Source: Novosphingobium sp. 28-62-57 (lineage in GTDB: Bacteria > Pseudomonadota > Alphaproteobacteria > Sphingomonadales > Sphingomonadaceae). From it: DNA of 64,000 nt. The position numbers and the translations under genes are program-made. The notes beneath the pieces were generated by a model. That model had not been told where the DNA came from. It was given only the letters and a program-made list of their open reading frames with translations, and did no database searches. Below, in pieces: positions 1 through 8,531 of this stretch (the first letter of the stretch is position 1; every line of letters starts with the position of its first letter). The stretch is taken from positions 114,371 through 178,370 of the forward strand of contig NCGO01000008.1 of NCBI GenBank assembly GCA_002256985.1, read 5' to 3'.

Positions 1-1313
1 TTCCAGTTGAAGTCACCAAACGCGGCATAGCTTTCGGTCCTGCCGACGACATGCTGCGAATTGAGATCGAAGGTGGTGGGCGGCACGGTGGGGGCAAAGC
101 CGAACACGCGCGACCACTGGGTCAGATCGTAGTCGGACTTGAAGTAGAAGCCGCCGACGACGTAGTCGAACCCGTCAAACAGCTCGCCCGCAGCGCGCAG
201 TTCCTGGCTCCACTGTTCGTAATTCTGGCGGCGATCAACGTAGTAGAGATCGACCGAGGAACCATCGAAGTCCTGCGTCTGGGCCTCGGTGCTCTTGCGC
301 CAACCGGTGATCGAGGTGAGCTTTACCACACCTGCATCGTAGTTCAATTCGAGCGTGGCTTCAGGAGCCTTGTAGTTGCTCGAAGCGGCGTCACCGAAGG
401 TAGTGTAGAGGTCCGTCGTGCTGTTGCGGTTGCATTCGCGCGCCGGGATAAACCCGCAAAACACTTCGCTGCTGTTGGTAATGTTGCTGACAACAGGATC
501 AAACACCTGCTCCACCTGGGCCACGGTCAGCTGGGCTTCGAAGCCCGATCCTGCAGGCTTGAACAGCAGGCTGGCGCCATAGTTTTCCGCGTTGCTCCAG
601 CCTGCGCTGACATTGCGGGTGACGTTGCGGTAGAAACCGTCAGTTTCGTTGTGGAAGTACCACGCCTTCACGCCCCAGGTTTCGCCATCGCCATAGTTGC
701 CAATGGCCTTGGCCGAGAACGTGCCGAAGCGCGCGTAGGTCGCCTCGGCCTTGAGGCCCAGCTCCATCGTGGGCTTCGAACGTTGAATGTTGATCACGCC
801 GCCGATGGTGTTTGCGCCAAACAGCGTGCCCTGCGGCCCGCGCAGCACTTCGATCTGTGCGACGTCGAAGGCATCCTGCAACTGGCCGGTGTTGGTGCCG
901 ATGACCACGCCATCGACCAGCACGCCCACGGTTGGCGTCTGCGACTTTTCGATATCGGCATAGGTCAGGCCGCGGATCGAGATGTTGGCCGCCTGCGCGC
1001 CGGAGTTCTGCTGCGTGATCAGCAAGCCCGGAGCCGCGCCCTGAAGATCGCCGATGTTCACCGCGCCCTTGGCTTCGAGCATGGCGGTGTTCACGGCCGT
1101 GATGGCAACCGGGGTGGACTGAAGCGTTTCCGAACGGCGACGCGCGGTCACGATGATTGCGCCGCTGTCTTCGGATGCGGCGTCGCTTTGCGCCATCTGT
1201 GGATCATTGGCCTGCGGTTCATCGGCCTCGGCAGCAAAGGCCGGAAGTGTGAAACCGATTGCAGATGTGGCAAGTGCAACGGCGATCAGCCGCCTTGTGG
1301 CTGGGGTTTTCAT
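1..1313 (-). CDS. TonB-dependent receptor, partial (C-terminal part beyond the window edge)
   Basis: Outer-membrane beta-barrel receptor that would import a bulky substrate using TonB energy. Reading leftwards from an ATG at 1313, preceded by the strong ribosome site GGGAGG, the protein begins with a signal peptide ending near AFAAE. A TonB-box-like stretch IIVTARRR follows, then a plug domain with SIRGLTYADIE, LVDGVV, EVLRGPQGTLFG and GGVINI. These are the standard plug signatures of the family. About 437 residues are visible and the frame stays open to base 1, so the rest of the barrel lies outside. It is divergent from the MDR oxidoreductase at 1466 and heads a cluster of redox enzymes, which suggests a hydrophobic or aromatic substrate. 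The substrate is inference. Confidence 0.93.
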   Translation of the reverse strand, partial: MKTPATRRLIAVALATSAIGFTLPAFAAEADEPQANDPQMAQSDAASEDSGAIIVTARRRSETLQSTPVAITAVNTAMLEAKGAVNIGDLQGAAPGLLITQQNSGAQAANISIRGLTYADIEKSQTPTVGVLVDGVVIGTNTGQLQDAFDVAQIEVLRGPQGTLFGANTIGGVINIQRSKPTMELGLKAEATYARFGTFSAKAIGNYGDGETWGVKAWYFHNETDGFYRNVTRNVSAGWSNAENYGASLLFKPAGSGFEAQLTVAQVEQVFDPVVSNITNSSEVFCGFIPARECNRNSTTDLYTTFGDAASSNYKAPEATLELNYDAGVVKLTSITGWRKSTEAQTQDFDGSSVDLYYVDRRQNYEQWSQELRAAGELFDGFDYVVGGFYFKSDYDLTQWSRVFGFAPTVPPTTFDLNSQHVVGRTESYAAFGDFNW

Positions 1314-1465
1314 GGTATCCTCCCTAAAACAGGTCGCACGGCCTCGTTGGACCATTGCTCTGATCTTTCATCTACTGCACCGCGACCGGAACCAACTGCG
1401 ACTTGTTACAGGTGCCCCGTTTGCGTGATGTTGCATCCTTGAAGATAACACCGGGAGAAATTGCC

Positions 1466-2488
1466 ATGACTGCCAATCGCCGATTCCTGTTGACCCGCCG
1501 CCCGCATGGCACACCTGTGCGAGAGGACTTTTCGTTTGTGGAACAAGCGGTTCCGCAAGCTCCTGAGGGCGGTTTTGTGGTCCGCAACTGCTATGCCTCG
1601 CTTGATCCGGCGCAGCGCGGATGGATGGACGATGCACCCAGCTACATGCCGCCAATCCCGCTTGGCGATGCCGTGCGCGCATCCACGATCGGCGTGATCG
1701 CAGAATCACGGTCGCCCGATTTCCAGGTTGGCGACTGGGTCATGGGCCTGAACGCGCTGGAAGACTACTCGGTCGGCGTGGCTGGCGGGTTCACCAATAA
1801 GGTTGATATCTCGCAGGTCGATTCGCCATCGCGGTTCCTGTCAGCCATGGGTGCGGTCGGTTTGACCGCCTATTTCGGCCTTACCGAAGTTGCCAAGCCC
1901 AAGCCTGGTGAAACGCTGCTGGTATCGGGCGCGGCCGGTGCGGTGGGTTCTGCGGTGGGGCAGATCGGCAAGATTCTGGGCGCCCGGGTGATCGGCATTG
2001 CCGGAGGGCCGGGCAAGTGCCGCCGCTTGATCGAAGATTACGGTTTTGATGAGGCCATTGATTACAAGGGCAAATCGGTTGAGCAACTGGCCGCCGAAAT
2101 CCGCGCGGTGGCACCGGGCGGGGTGAACGTCCTGTTTGAGAATGTAGGCGGCGATGTGATGGATGCCGCATTGCTCAATCTGGCCAAATACGCGCGCATC
2201 GTGCTGTGCGGCTTGATCAGCGAATACAATTCGCCCGAGAAGATTGGCGTGCGCAATCTGTGGCAAGTGCTGGCGCAGCAAGCCACGCTCTATGGCTATT
2301 TGATCATGGACTATGCCCCGCGTTTTGCCGAAGGCGGGGCGGTGATGGCAGGCTGGATGGCGCAAGGACGGCTGCGCATTGACGAGGATGTGCAGGAAGG
2401 GTTGGAGAACACCTACGACGTGTTCATGCGCCTGTTTACCGGGGCAAATACCGGCAAACTCGTCCTGAAGATCGCCGATGGCCTCTAA
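1466..2488 (+). CDS. NADP-dependent MDR oxidoreductase (zinc-independent, prostaglandin/leukotriene reductase-like)
   Basis: Medium-chain reductase of the leukotriene B4 dehydrogenase/CurA branch, which typically reduces the double bond of enones with NADPH. The N-terminal GroES-like part contains RNCYASLDPAQRGWM, typical of the branch. The Rossmann part carries SGAAGAVGSAVGQIGK near residues 155-170 and an LFENVGG motif. No zinc-binding cysteine cluster is seen. I chose ATG 1466 because GGGAGAAA lies just upstream; an in-frame earlier start at 1403 would add 21 unrelated residues. It overlaps the next SDR gene by 11 bases, so the two are probably co-translated. The substrate is unknown. Confidence 0.9.
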   Translation: MTANRRFLLTRRPHGTPVREDFSFVEQAVPQAPEGGFVVRNCYASLDPAQRGWMDDAPSYMPPIPLGDAVRASTIGVIAESRSPDFQVGDWVMGLNALEDYSVGVAGGFTNKVDISQVDSPSRFLSAMGAVGLTAYFGLTEVAKPKPGETLLVSGAAGAVGSAVGQIGKILGARVIGIAGGPGKCRRLIEDYGFDEAIDYKGKSVEQLAAEIRAVAPGGVNVLFENVGGDVMDAALLNLAKYARIVLCGLISEYNSPEKIGVRNLWQVLAQQATLYGYLIMDYAPRFAEGGAVMAGWMAQGRLRIDEDVQEGLENTYDVFMRLFTGANTGKLVLKIADGL

Positions 2489-3194
2489 GCGCCTTTCGGG
2501 CCGCAAGGCGATTGTCACAGGGGCCGCTTCGGGCATCGGGGCGGCCACAGCGGCACGGTTGCGAGCCGATGGCGCGCAGGTCTTTACCGCTGACCTGCAC
2601 GGAAATGTAGATTTCACCGCCGATCTGACTGAGCCCGATGCCAATGCCCGGCTGGTCGAAGCCGCTGTTGCGGCGCTGGACGGGTTGGATACGCTGGTGC
2701 CATGTGCCGGGATCAGCGCGTTTCATGCATTGGAGGGGCATGACGATGCCTATTTCCTCAAAGTGCTCGACGTGAACCTCGTTTCGGTGTTCCGCCTGAT
2801 TCGCGATGCCGTGCCACACCTGAAAGCGGCGGGGAATGGCCGCATCGTGACCATCGGCTCCACCACATCAAGCCACGGCGATGAAGGCCTGTGCGCCTAT
2901 TCGGCCTCAAAGCACGCGGTGCTGGGGCTGACCAAATCGGTGGCGGCAGAACTCGGGCCGTTCGGGGTGACCGTGAATTGCGTGCAACCCGGCGCGATTG
3001 CCACGCCAATGACTGCGCCCGCCTTCACCGATATGCCCGAATTCCGCACGTTCTGGGAAAACAAAGCCCCGCTGCGCCGCCTTGGCCAACCAGAGGATAT
3101 CGCCGATGTCATCGCCTTTCTGTGCAGCGATGATGCGCGGTTCATGTCCGGCCACGGGGTATGGGTGGATGGCGGGGCGATGGTGCGGCATTGA
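2478..3194 (+). CDS. SDR family NAD(P)-dependent oxidoreductase
   Basis: Classical short-chain dehydrogenase of 238 residues. The cofactor motif TGAASGIG is near residue 15, and a VPCAGIS segment stands where NNAG is usual. The catalytic serine lies in IGSTTSS, the YSASK dyad is near residue 142, and the C-terminus has the usual GHGVWVDGG. It starts inside the 3' end of the MDR gene and ends before a perfect inverted repeat that separates it from convergent genes. It probably oxidises or reduces an alcohol/ketone intermediate of the same pathway as its neighbours; that role is inference. Confidence 0.92.
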   Translation: MASKRLSGRKAIVTGAASGIGAATAARLRADGAQVFTADLHGNVDFTADLTEPDANARLVEAAVAALDGLDTLVPCAGISAFHALEGHDDAYFLKVLDVNLVSVFRLIRDAVPHLKAAGNGRIVTIGSTTSSHGDEGLCAYSASKHAVLGLTKSVAAELGPFGVTVNCVQPGAIATPMTAPAFTDMPEFRTFWENKAPLRRLGQPEDIADVIAFLCSDDARFMSGHGVWVDGGAMVRH

Positions 3195-3227
3195 ATGACG
3201 CCCCGGAGTGAATGACGCCCCAGAGTG

Positions 3228-3291
3228 CCGTTCGTGTCGAGCGAAGTCGAGACACCAGACACTGTGTCTCGACTTCGCTCGACACGAACGG
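3228..3291. repeat. Perfect inverted repeat, 28-base arms (sphingomonad-type palindromic repeat, family A)
   Basis: Arms at 3228-3255 and 3264-3291 are exact reverse complements with an 8-base spacer. The arms begin CCGTTCGTGTCGAGCGAAG. The same arm sequence recurs exactly at 52556-52583/52601-52628 with a different 17-base spacer. It sits between convergent genes and could act as a bidirectional terminator in RNA form. Confidence 0.9.
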
Positions 3292-3302
3292 GATGGAGGT
3301 GA

Positions 3303-3830
3303 CTACTCCGGCAGCACCACCCCCCCATCCGCGCGCCATACGGGGCGGACTTGGGGGTCGTCATAGATTTCCATGATTTCAAAGGCATTGCCAAAGAAAT
3401 CCCGCGCGTAAGTGGCGGCATAGCCGTGTTTGCGACCATCGGCATCGGTGGTGATACCGTCCATCGCAGGCGGGGCGTGGACGCGGATACCGGCGGCCAG
3501 CAGGCGCTGATAACAGGCCTGAATGTCCTCTACCTGCACGGCGAAGTGGGTATAGCCATGATGGTTGACCCCGCGATCAGGGTCCTGCCGTTGGGGTTCC
3601 GGGGCGGAATATTCGAACACTTCGATGTGCGTGTTGCCCAGGCGGCACATGAATTGCTGCGCCGCGCTTCCCCGAAGCCCCACGATCTCGTCGATGAAGG
3701 GATTGTCGCGCCATTCGAGCGGCGGCCCTACCTCGACCGCGCCCAGCAGATCGAGGTAAAACTCCCGCGCCTTTGCCAGATCGGGCACGGACACGCCGAT
3801 GTGCTGGATGGCCCGTGCGCCGATGCTCAC
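3303..3830 (-). CDS. VOC (glyoxalase/extradiol dioxygenase superfamily) protein
   Basis: Metal-dependent fold family covering glyoxalases, epimerases and ring-cleavage dioxygenases. The N-terminal half has IQHIGVSVPDLAKAREFY and the later half has HYGYTH-like GYTHFAVQVEDIQACYQRLL, both typical of VOC modules. Candidate metal ligands are His in IQHIGV, His in GYTHFAV and a late Glu in FEIMEIY. A GTG start at 3830 is chosen because it lies 4 bases after the stop of the upstream SDR gene; an ATG at 3866 would add 12 residues inside that gene. Co-directional with the SDR at 3835, so likely one operon. The exact reaction cannot be read from the sequence. Confidence 0.85.
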   Translation of the reverse strand: MSIGARAIQHIGVSVPDLAKAREFYLDLLGAVEVGPPLEWRDNPFIDEIVGLRGSAAQQFMCRLGNTHIEVFEYSAPEPQRQDPDRGVNHHGYTHFAVQVEDIQACYQRLLAAGIRVHAPPAMDGITTDADGRKHGYAATYARDFFGNAFEIMEIYDDPQVRPVWRADGGVVLPE

Positions 3831-3834
3831 GGGA

Positions 3835-4596
3835 TCAGAACTGCACGCGCTTGGTAAAGCCGCCATCGATCACCATGTTGGTGCCGGTGGTGTAGGACGA
3901 TGCCGGGCTGGCGAGGAATACCACGGCCTTTGCCACATCATCGGGCGCGCCAAAGCGGCCAAGCGCAAAGCCGGCTTCGACCGACTTGTACAGATCGGGC
4001 GCCGCGCCCTCGATCACGTCCCAGCTGCCGCCGCTGAACTTGATCGGTCCCGGCGATACGGCGTTTACGCGAATGCCCTTGGGGCCCAGCGCCTGCGAAA
4101 GCTGGCCAGCATAGACGATCAGTGCGCCCTTCAGGGCGTTATAGCCTTGCGGCACAATGAAGGTTTCAAGCCCTGCGGTGGACGAGAGGATCACGATCGA
4201 CCCGTCGTCCGACTTTTCCAGATAGGGCTCCAGCACTTCGACGCCGATGACCGACCCCATGATGTCGTGATCGAGGCCTTTCTGCCAATCCCCGGTCTGG
4301 CCCGATCCGCTGGTGGAAATCATCGGAATGAAGATATCGCAGCCGCCCAGGTTTTCGACGGCCTGCGTCAGCCAGGCCCGATAGGCATAGGGCCCGTCGT
4401 TCATGTCAAAGGCCGATCCGAACACTTTGCCGCCGTGCTTGCCAAGGCTTTCCGCCGCTTCAGCCACTTGATCGGCATTGCGCGAACAGAAGGCGATATT
4501 GGCCCCCTCGGCTGCCAGAATCTCTGCGGTGGCGCGCCCGATCCCGCGGCTGCCGCCGGTCAGAATCACGTTCTTGCCTTTGAGTCCCAGATCCAT
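3835..4596 (-). CDS. SDR family NAD(P)-dependent oxidoreductase
   Basis: 253-residue classical SDR. Cofactor motif TGGSRGIG is near residue 14, catalytic Ser in LSSTAG, Tyr/Lys in YNALK near residue 150, then the SPGPI loop and the C-terminal VIDGGF. The usual NNAG is replaced by a divergent stretch around FIPMIST, as in some SDRs of aromatic or isoprenoid catabolism. It is followed at once by the VOC gene and is divergent from the SDR gene at 4739, so a shared control region lies at 4597-4738. Confidence 0.92.
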   Translation of the reverse strand: MDLGLKGKNVILTGGSRGIGRATAEILAAEGANIAFCSRNADQVAEAAESLGKHGGKVFGSAFDMNDGPYAYRAWLTQAVENLGGCDIFIPMISTSGSGQTGDWQKGLDHDIMGSVIGVEVLEPYLEKSDDGSIVILSSTAGLETFIVPQGYNALKGALIVYAGQLSQALGPKGIRVNAVSPGPIKFSGGSWDVIEGAAPDLYKSVEAGFALGRFGAPDDVAKAVVFLASPASSYTTGTNMVIDGGFTKRVQF

Positions 4597-4738
4597 GCGC
4601 TTTGCTCCTCTATCCCGAAATTCGTTGTGGATGACCGTGCAGGGGTTGGCACGGCGTCACTACTCCCCTTTTGAACAGGAAAAGCCTTTGTGCCGCCAGT
4701 GGTAGCACCTTTGCAAACAGCGACCGGGAGATGAAAGC

Positions 4739-5545
4739 ATGAAACGTCTGGAGGGCAAGACCGCCGTGGTGCTGGGTGCCAGCAGTGCGGGCAACATGGG
4801 CCAGGTCATCGCCCAGCGGCTGATCGATGAAGGGGCAACCGTGCTCGTGGCAGGCCGCAAGGAGGCAGTGCTGCAGGACTTTGCGCAAGCCACTGGCTGC
4901 CACTGGACCGCGTGCGACATTACCGATGAAGCCAGCGTCAATGCTCTGGCCGATACGGCCATCGCCCAATTGGGCGCGATAGACATTGCCATCAACGCCA
5001 CTGGCTGGGGTCTGCTCAAACCCTTCCTAGACGTGACGCGCGAAGAGTTGGATGCGATGAGCGCGCTGCAACTGATCGGCCCGCACCAGTTCTTTCAGGC
5101 GATGGTGCGCAAGATGGCCAAATCGATGGGCGGGCGCGGCGGGTCGCTGATCACGATCAGTTCGGCCACGGCCACGATCATGCTGAATGATCACGCGATC
5201 TATATGGGCACCAAGGCCGGAACCGATCACATCGTGCGCTGCATCGCGCATGAGTTTGGGCAGGAAGGCATCCGCGCCAACTCGATCTCGCCGGGGCTGA
5301 CCGATACACCGATGAACGCCGAGGCCAAGCAGGTGCCGGGCCTGTTCGAATCGTTCCGCAATTCCTACCCGCTGGGCCGCTGGGGCACTTCGGAAGATGT
5401 TGCTGCCGCGGTCGTGTTCCTGGCCAGCGACGAATGCTTCATGACGGGCGAAAATTTGCAAGTAAACGGCGGCCTGACCCTGCGCCGCAACCCCACGCGC
5501 GAGGAAATTGGTGCGGCTGTGGCAAAGGCGATGGCAGAGGGGTGA
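4739..5545 (+). CDS. SDR family oxidoreductase
   Basis: 268-residue SDR. It has a modified glycine-rich cofactor loop (LGASSAGNMGQ, longer than the classical TGxxxGxG), NATGWG in the NNAG position, catalytic Ser in ISSATAT, Tyr/Lys in YMGTKAG, and a C-terminal LQVNGG. The start ATG follows GACCGGGAG. It is the third SDR in this cluster, and multiple SDRs side by side usually mean successive steps on one carbon skeleton. The substrate is unknown. Confidence 0.9.
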   Translation: MKRLEGKTAVVLGASSAGNMGQVIAQRLIDEGATVLVAGRKEAVLQDFAQATGCHWTACDITDEASVNALADTAIAQLGAIDIAINATGWGLLKPFLDVTREELDAMSALQLIGPHQFFQAMVRKMAKSMGGRGGSLITISSATATIMLNDHAIYMGTKAGTDHIVRCIAHEFGQEGIRANSISPGLTDTPMNAEAKQVPGLFESFRNSYPLGRWGTSEDVAAAVVFLASDECFMTGENLQVNGGLTLRRNPTREEIGAAVAKAMAEG

Positions 5546-5550
5546 TTTCA

Positions 5551-5605
5551 GGCCAAGGGCTTTGCGTGAACACCCGCGCGCGCAGGTGTCACGCGAGGCC
5601 TTTTT
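5551..5605 (+). terminator. Probable intrinsic terminator after the SDR gene
   Basis: Shortly downstream of the stop codon an imperfect stem (GCGTGAACACC at 5564-5574 with GGTGTCACGC at 5585-5594, one bulge) is enclosed by GGCC repeats at 5551-5554 and 5597-5600. A run of five T follows. Consistent with rho-independent termination on the plus strand. Confidence 0.6.
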
Positions 5606-6121
5606 GATGGCGGGAAGCCAACTCCTGCCCTAGCCATTTGAAAAACATACCGATATTCAGATCGACCGGACCACGAAGCCACCATATTGGGCCCCGAAGT
5701 CGTCGGATGACTGTGGAAAACCTTGGACGGTCCACCCGTCTGCCGAGACTGCGGACTTCAAGTCAGTTTTGATTGGCTGCTTTCTCCCCTGAATCGGCTT
5801 GTTTTCAATTTATTACCTTAAGTTCCGGTCAGATACGACTTTCCAGTCAGTAGCGACGGAGAAGCTGCCACATCCTCGCAGTAGTATTACCGATCTGAAC
5901 AATATGGATTTTTATGCTCGCTCTGCCTGCGATTTGTTGCGTACGTTGTGGCAGCTCGTGGGTGGGAAGTTGAATGCCCGCTTTGCTAATTGGTCGAACG
6001 CTGACACGGCTCTAAGCAACTCGATGCCTGCGCTCGAATATTCTGCTTCGTCCGTTACTTTGCTGTCACACAAAGCCCCTACTCCGCCGTCGGCGCGTGG
6101 GGCGTGAGAAAGCCAGGTGTC
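5606..6121. other. Intergenic stretch, no convincing gene
   Basis: About 500 bases with lower GC than the flanks. Short open frames exist on both strands (for example 5799-6107 plus, 5912-6193 minus), but none has a ribosome site, a recognisable domain or sensible composition. The part near 5735-5790 resembles decayed intergenic sequence I associate with sphingomonads; this is an impression from memory, not a match. It is the left edge of the atypical 6.1-12.5 kb locus and probably carries the promoter of the transporter gene. Confidence 0.5.
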
Positions 6122-7426
6122 ATGTCCGCAAACCGCGATACCGCTCCAATGGTCAAGATTGCCGCCTATACGCTGCTCAATTTCGTCAAGCACAGCTTCT
6201 GGTCATTCTTCGGCTTGTTTGGGCTGGTCTACCTGACCGATGTGGTCGGTCTCGATCCCGCTTTTGCCGGATCCATCCTGCTCGCTTCGCTTGTGTTTGA
6301 TGGCCTGATCGATCCTCTCGTCGGAGCGGCAATCGACTGGTTGCGGAGCAAGCTGCCGGATTACGGGTGGATACTCCTGGGGGGCGTGCTGGCGAGTGCG
6401 GTGAGCCTGGCGCTTTTCTTCAATACTGCTGCCCTCGACCTCGGGATCGTGTGGCTGCTGGTCCTGTTGCTGGTGTTCCGCCTTACCTTCACGGTCTTTG
6501 ATCTCAGTGACAACGCGCTGGCATCCCGGATCACCGCCTCGGTCGAGGAGCGGACCGCGATGGCCGCCTGGCGCAAGGCGGCCGCAGCCCTTGCCAGTCT
6601 CGCAACGGGGGCCGCGGTCGGCTACATCGCTAGCGACGCTGCCGAAGCCGCTGTCAGGCTACCGGTCTTTGCGCTGATCCTGGCTGTTGCCTCGCTTCTG
6701 CTGGCTTGGTTGGGCTATACAGCATTGAAGCGTCTCGATCAGGCTGGCCCACCGATCAAGCTCGTCGAGGCCGGGGAGTGGTTAATCGCTCTGGGCGGTG
6801 CGCAGGGTGCGCTGGTTCTGGCGTTTCTGGCCCTGATAGAGACGACCGCCACCCCCGTGCTTGTCGGCGGACTGATCTATTTTTCCCGTGCCTTGACAGG
6901 GGACGCCCATTGGGCAGGGACTGCGATCGTGATCCTGACCCTCGCCCAGCTGGCGTTACTGCCGCTTTGGGCGTGGGCGGCGGTACGCCTCGGTAAGCGT
7001 GCGACGCTTGCCCTCACACACGCAGCAACGGCATTGGCCTGCCTGGCCTTCGCGTTCCTTGCGGCCACGTCAGCTGTCTGGGGCTGGCTGCTGGTGGGCG
7101 TGGTGGGCGCCATGGTTGGCGGTGTGTCGACCCTGCGCTGGTCGCTTGTTCCGGACTTGATTGACGCTGCGTCCCGCGATGGCCCCCGGCTAGAAACGAG
7201 CCTTGTCGGGTTGGTCAGTGGGGCTGTGCAGATTGGTTCGGGGCTGGCCGTCGCTATGCTCGGCGTTTTGCTGGGTCTGGCAGGCTATTCAGCCCAAGCC
7301 CCCGCAGATGTTGATGTATCCCTGCTGGCAGGCGGCATCGGTCTTTTTGTGGGAAGCGCGCACGGCATATGCGCGGTGCTTTCCTGGCTGTGGGCACGGT
7401 CGGTCCGGGCAGCAGAAGCCGCCTGA
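6122..7426 (+). CDS. GPH-type (glycoside-pentoside-hexuronide) MFS symporter
   Basis: Inner-membrane cation-coupled transporter of the MFS_2/GPH type, with about 12 hydrophobic segments over 434 residues. The N-terminus (YTLLNFVKHSFWSFFGLFGL, then LTDVVGLDPAFAG and LVFDGLIDPLVGAAIDW) matches the family pattern in which a D-x-x-x-D-P motif follows the second helix. ATG 6122 is preferred over an in-frame GTG at 6104. It ends 1 base before the convergent phospholipase-like gene. With the TonB receptor and secreted hydrolase next door it probably imports the sugar-like product they release; the substrate is inference. Confidence 0.85.
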   Translation: MSANRDTAPMVKIAAYTLLNFVKHSFWSFFGLFGLVYLTDVVGLDPAFAGSILLASLVFDGLIDPLVGAAIDWLRSKLPDYGWILLGGVLASAVSLALFFNTAALDLGIVWLLVLLLVFRLTFTVFDLSDNALASRITASVEERTAMAAWRKAAAALASLATGAAVGYIASDAAEAAVRLPVFALILAVASLLLAWLGYTALKRLDQAGPPIKLVEAGEWLIALGGAQGALVLAFLALIETTATPVLVGGLIYFSRALTGDAHWAGTAIVILTLAQLALLPLWAWAAVRLGKRATLALTHAATALACLAFAFLAATSAVWGWLLVGVVGAMVGGVSTLRWSLVPDLIDAASRDGPRLETSLVGLVSGAVQIGSGLAVAMLGVLLGLAGYSAQAPADVDVSLLAGGIGLFVGSAHGICAVLSWLWARSVRAAEAA

Positions 7427-7427
7427 G

Positions 7428-8474
7428 TCACTCCGGGTCGAGGCGGCACCCATGTGGCCTGCGCACGGGGTTGCACTGCATGGTCTTGCCATCTTTGAGA
7501 GACACGACGAAGCCGAATCCAAGCGGGTCGGGTGCACCCGGATAATAATCGGTGCTGATGATTTGGGCACCACTCCGTTGCGCTGCTTTGAGCATCGACC
7601 GATCGGCAGCCCGTGCCTCGCGCGTTGACGCATCGCTGCGAGTGCGGACGAGGAAGCCCTTGCGCACCCACGATGCAATCGCCTCCTCGCTGCCGCGTGG
7701 GTTCTGGACAATGAAGACCGCGGCTTCACGATCCGTTTCGTCATAAAGCGAAAACATCGACCGACCAGCAAGGTTTGCATGGTCGAGCCGATATAGTTCA
7801 GCCAATTCGGGCCTCACATCGAAGATCACTAGCACCTTCCCGCGCACGGCCTCCAACAAGGGCCACCCGCGGTCGGTCACAGCTTCTCTCAGCGAGCCGG
7901 CCTGTCCGCGCACCTCGTCTGGCGTCAAAAGGCGGTCTGCACCCAAACCTTCGCGCAATTCCGCGTCTAGCGCGTCGAGCAGGACGGTTGTCAAGGTCAC
8001 CGGGACTCGCTCGCCAGGAAGATTGGTGGGAAAATCTTTGGCGTCGATTGTCAGGATCAAGGGCAGATGGCGGGGGTGCCGATCCGACCAGTTCCGGATA
8101 TCGATCAGGCAATCACGGAGCATCCGGCAATGGCTGCGCTCGTCCAGGCCGGCGATATGCATGACTTTGAAGCCCTGACCGCCTTCCGGGTGCCATTGCC
8201 CATCAGGATCGGCAAAGATATCCATCTCAAATTGCCTGACCCCCACTTCCAGTTGGTGTTGCAACGGAGGGTGGTCATAGGCGAGTTCATCTCCGAGGCC
8301 TGACCGGAGCGCGTTCAGGGCAAGGAGCTCACTTTGGGGCGGAATGCGGCGGTAGGAATTGTGGGAGCCAATGACCTGCACATCGTTCAGCCGCAGGTCA
8401 GCATTCGTGCCGGGTGGGGTATGCGTGCAGGCGGCGAGTGCCGTGCTGAGGAAGGCCAAGTTCATAGGTCGCAT
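7428..8474 (-). CDS. Phosphoinositide phospholipase C, Ca2+-dependent type (PI-PLC-C1-like) lipoprotein
   Basis: Secreted hydrolase of the phosphatidylinositol-phosphodiesterase TIM-barrel superfamily. The first catalytic histidine region is VIGSHNSYRR, followed by VRQFEMDIFAD and a second histidine in KVMHIAGLDE, then LILTIDAKDF. These are the hallmarks of the PI-PLC-C1 family. The N-terminus from ATG 8474 gives MRPMNLAFLSTALAAC, a lipoprotein signal with the lipidated Cys at residue 16; a start at 8501 would add nine residues and weaken the signal. It follows the TonB receptor gene by about 57 bases, so they are likely one operon. Expected to release inositol-phosphate or a similar headgroup outside the inner membrane; true substrate unknown. 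Confidence 0.8.
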   Translation of the reverse strand: MRPMNLAFLSTALAACTHTPPGTNADLRLNDVQVIGSHNSYRRIPPQSELLALNALRSGLGDELAYDHPPLQHQLEVGVRQFEMDIFADPDGQWHPEGGQGFKVMHIAGLDERSHCRMLRDCLIDIRNWSDRHPRHLPLILTIDAKDFPTNLPGERVPVTLTTVLLDALDAELREGLGADRLLTPDEVRGQAGSLREAVTDRGWPLLEAVRGKVLVIFDVRPELAELYRLDHANLAGRSMFSLYDETDREAAVFIVQNPRGSEEAIASWVRKGFLVRTRSDASTREARAADRSMLKAAQRSGAQIISTDYYPGAPDPLGFGFVVSLKDGKTMQCNPVRRPHGCRLDPE

Positions 8475-8531
8475 AAGGTTTATCGGGCTGGGACACACCA
8501 TATGGCTGGTGTGCCCCGTTCCGCCTCCTGT

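Noticed and set aside
51-1442. Long plus-strand open frame opposite the first TonB receptor
   Set aside because: The minus-strand reading gives a clean signal peptide and plug motifs; the plus reading has no domain and arises from high GC.
5799-6107. 102-codon ORF before the GPH symporter
   Set aside because: No ribosome site, odd composition and no domain; likely decayed sequence.
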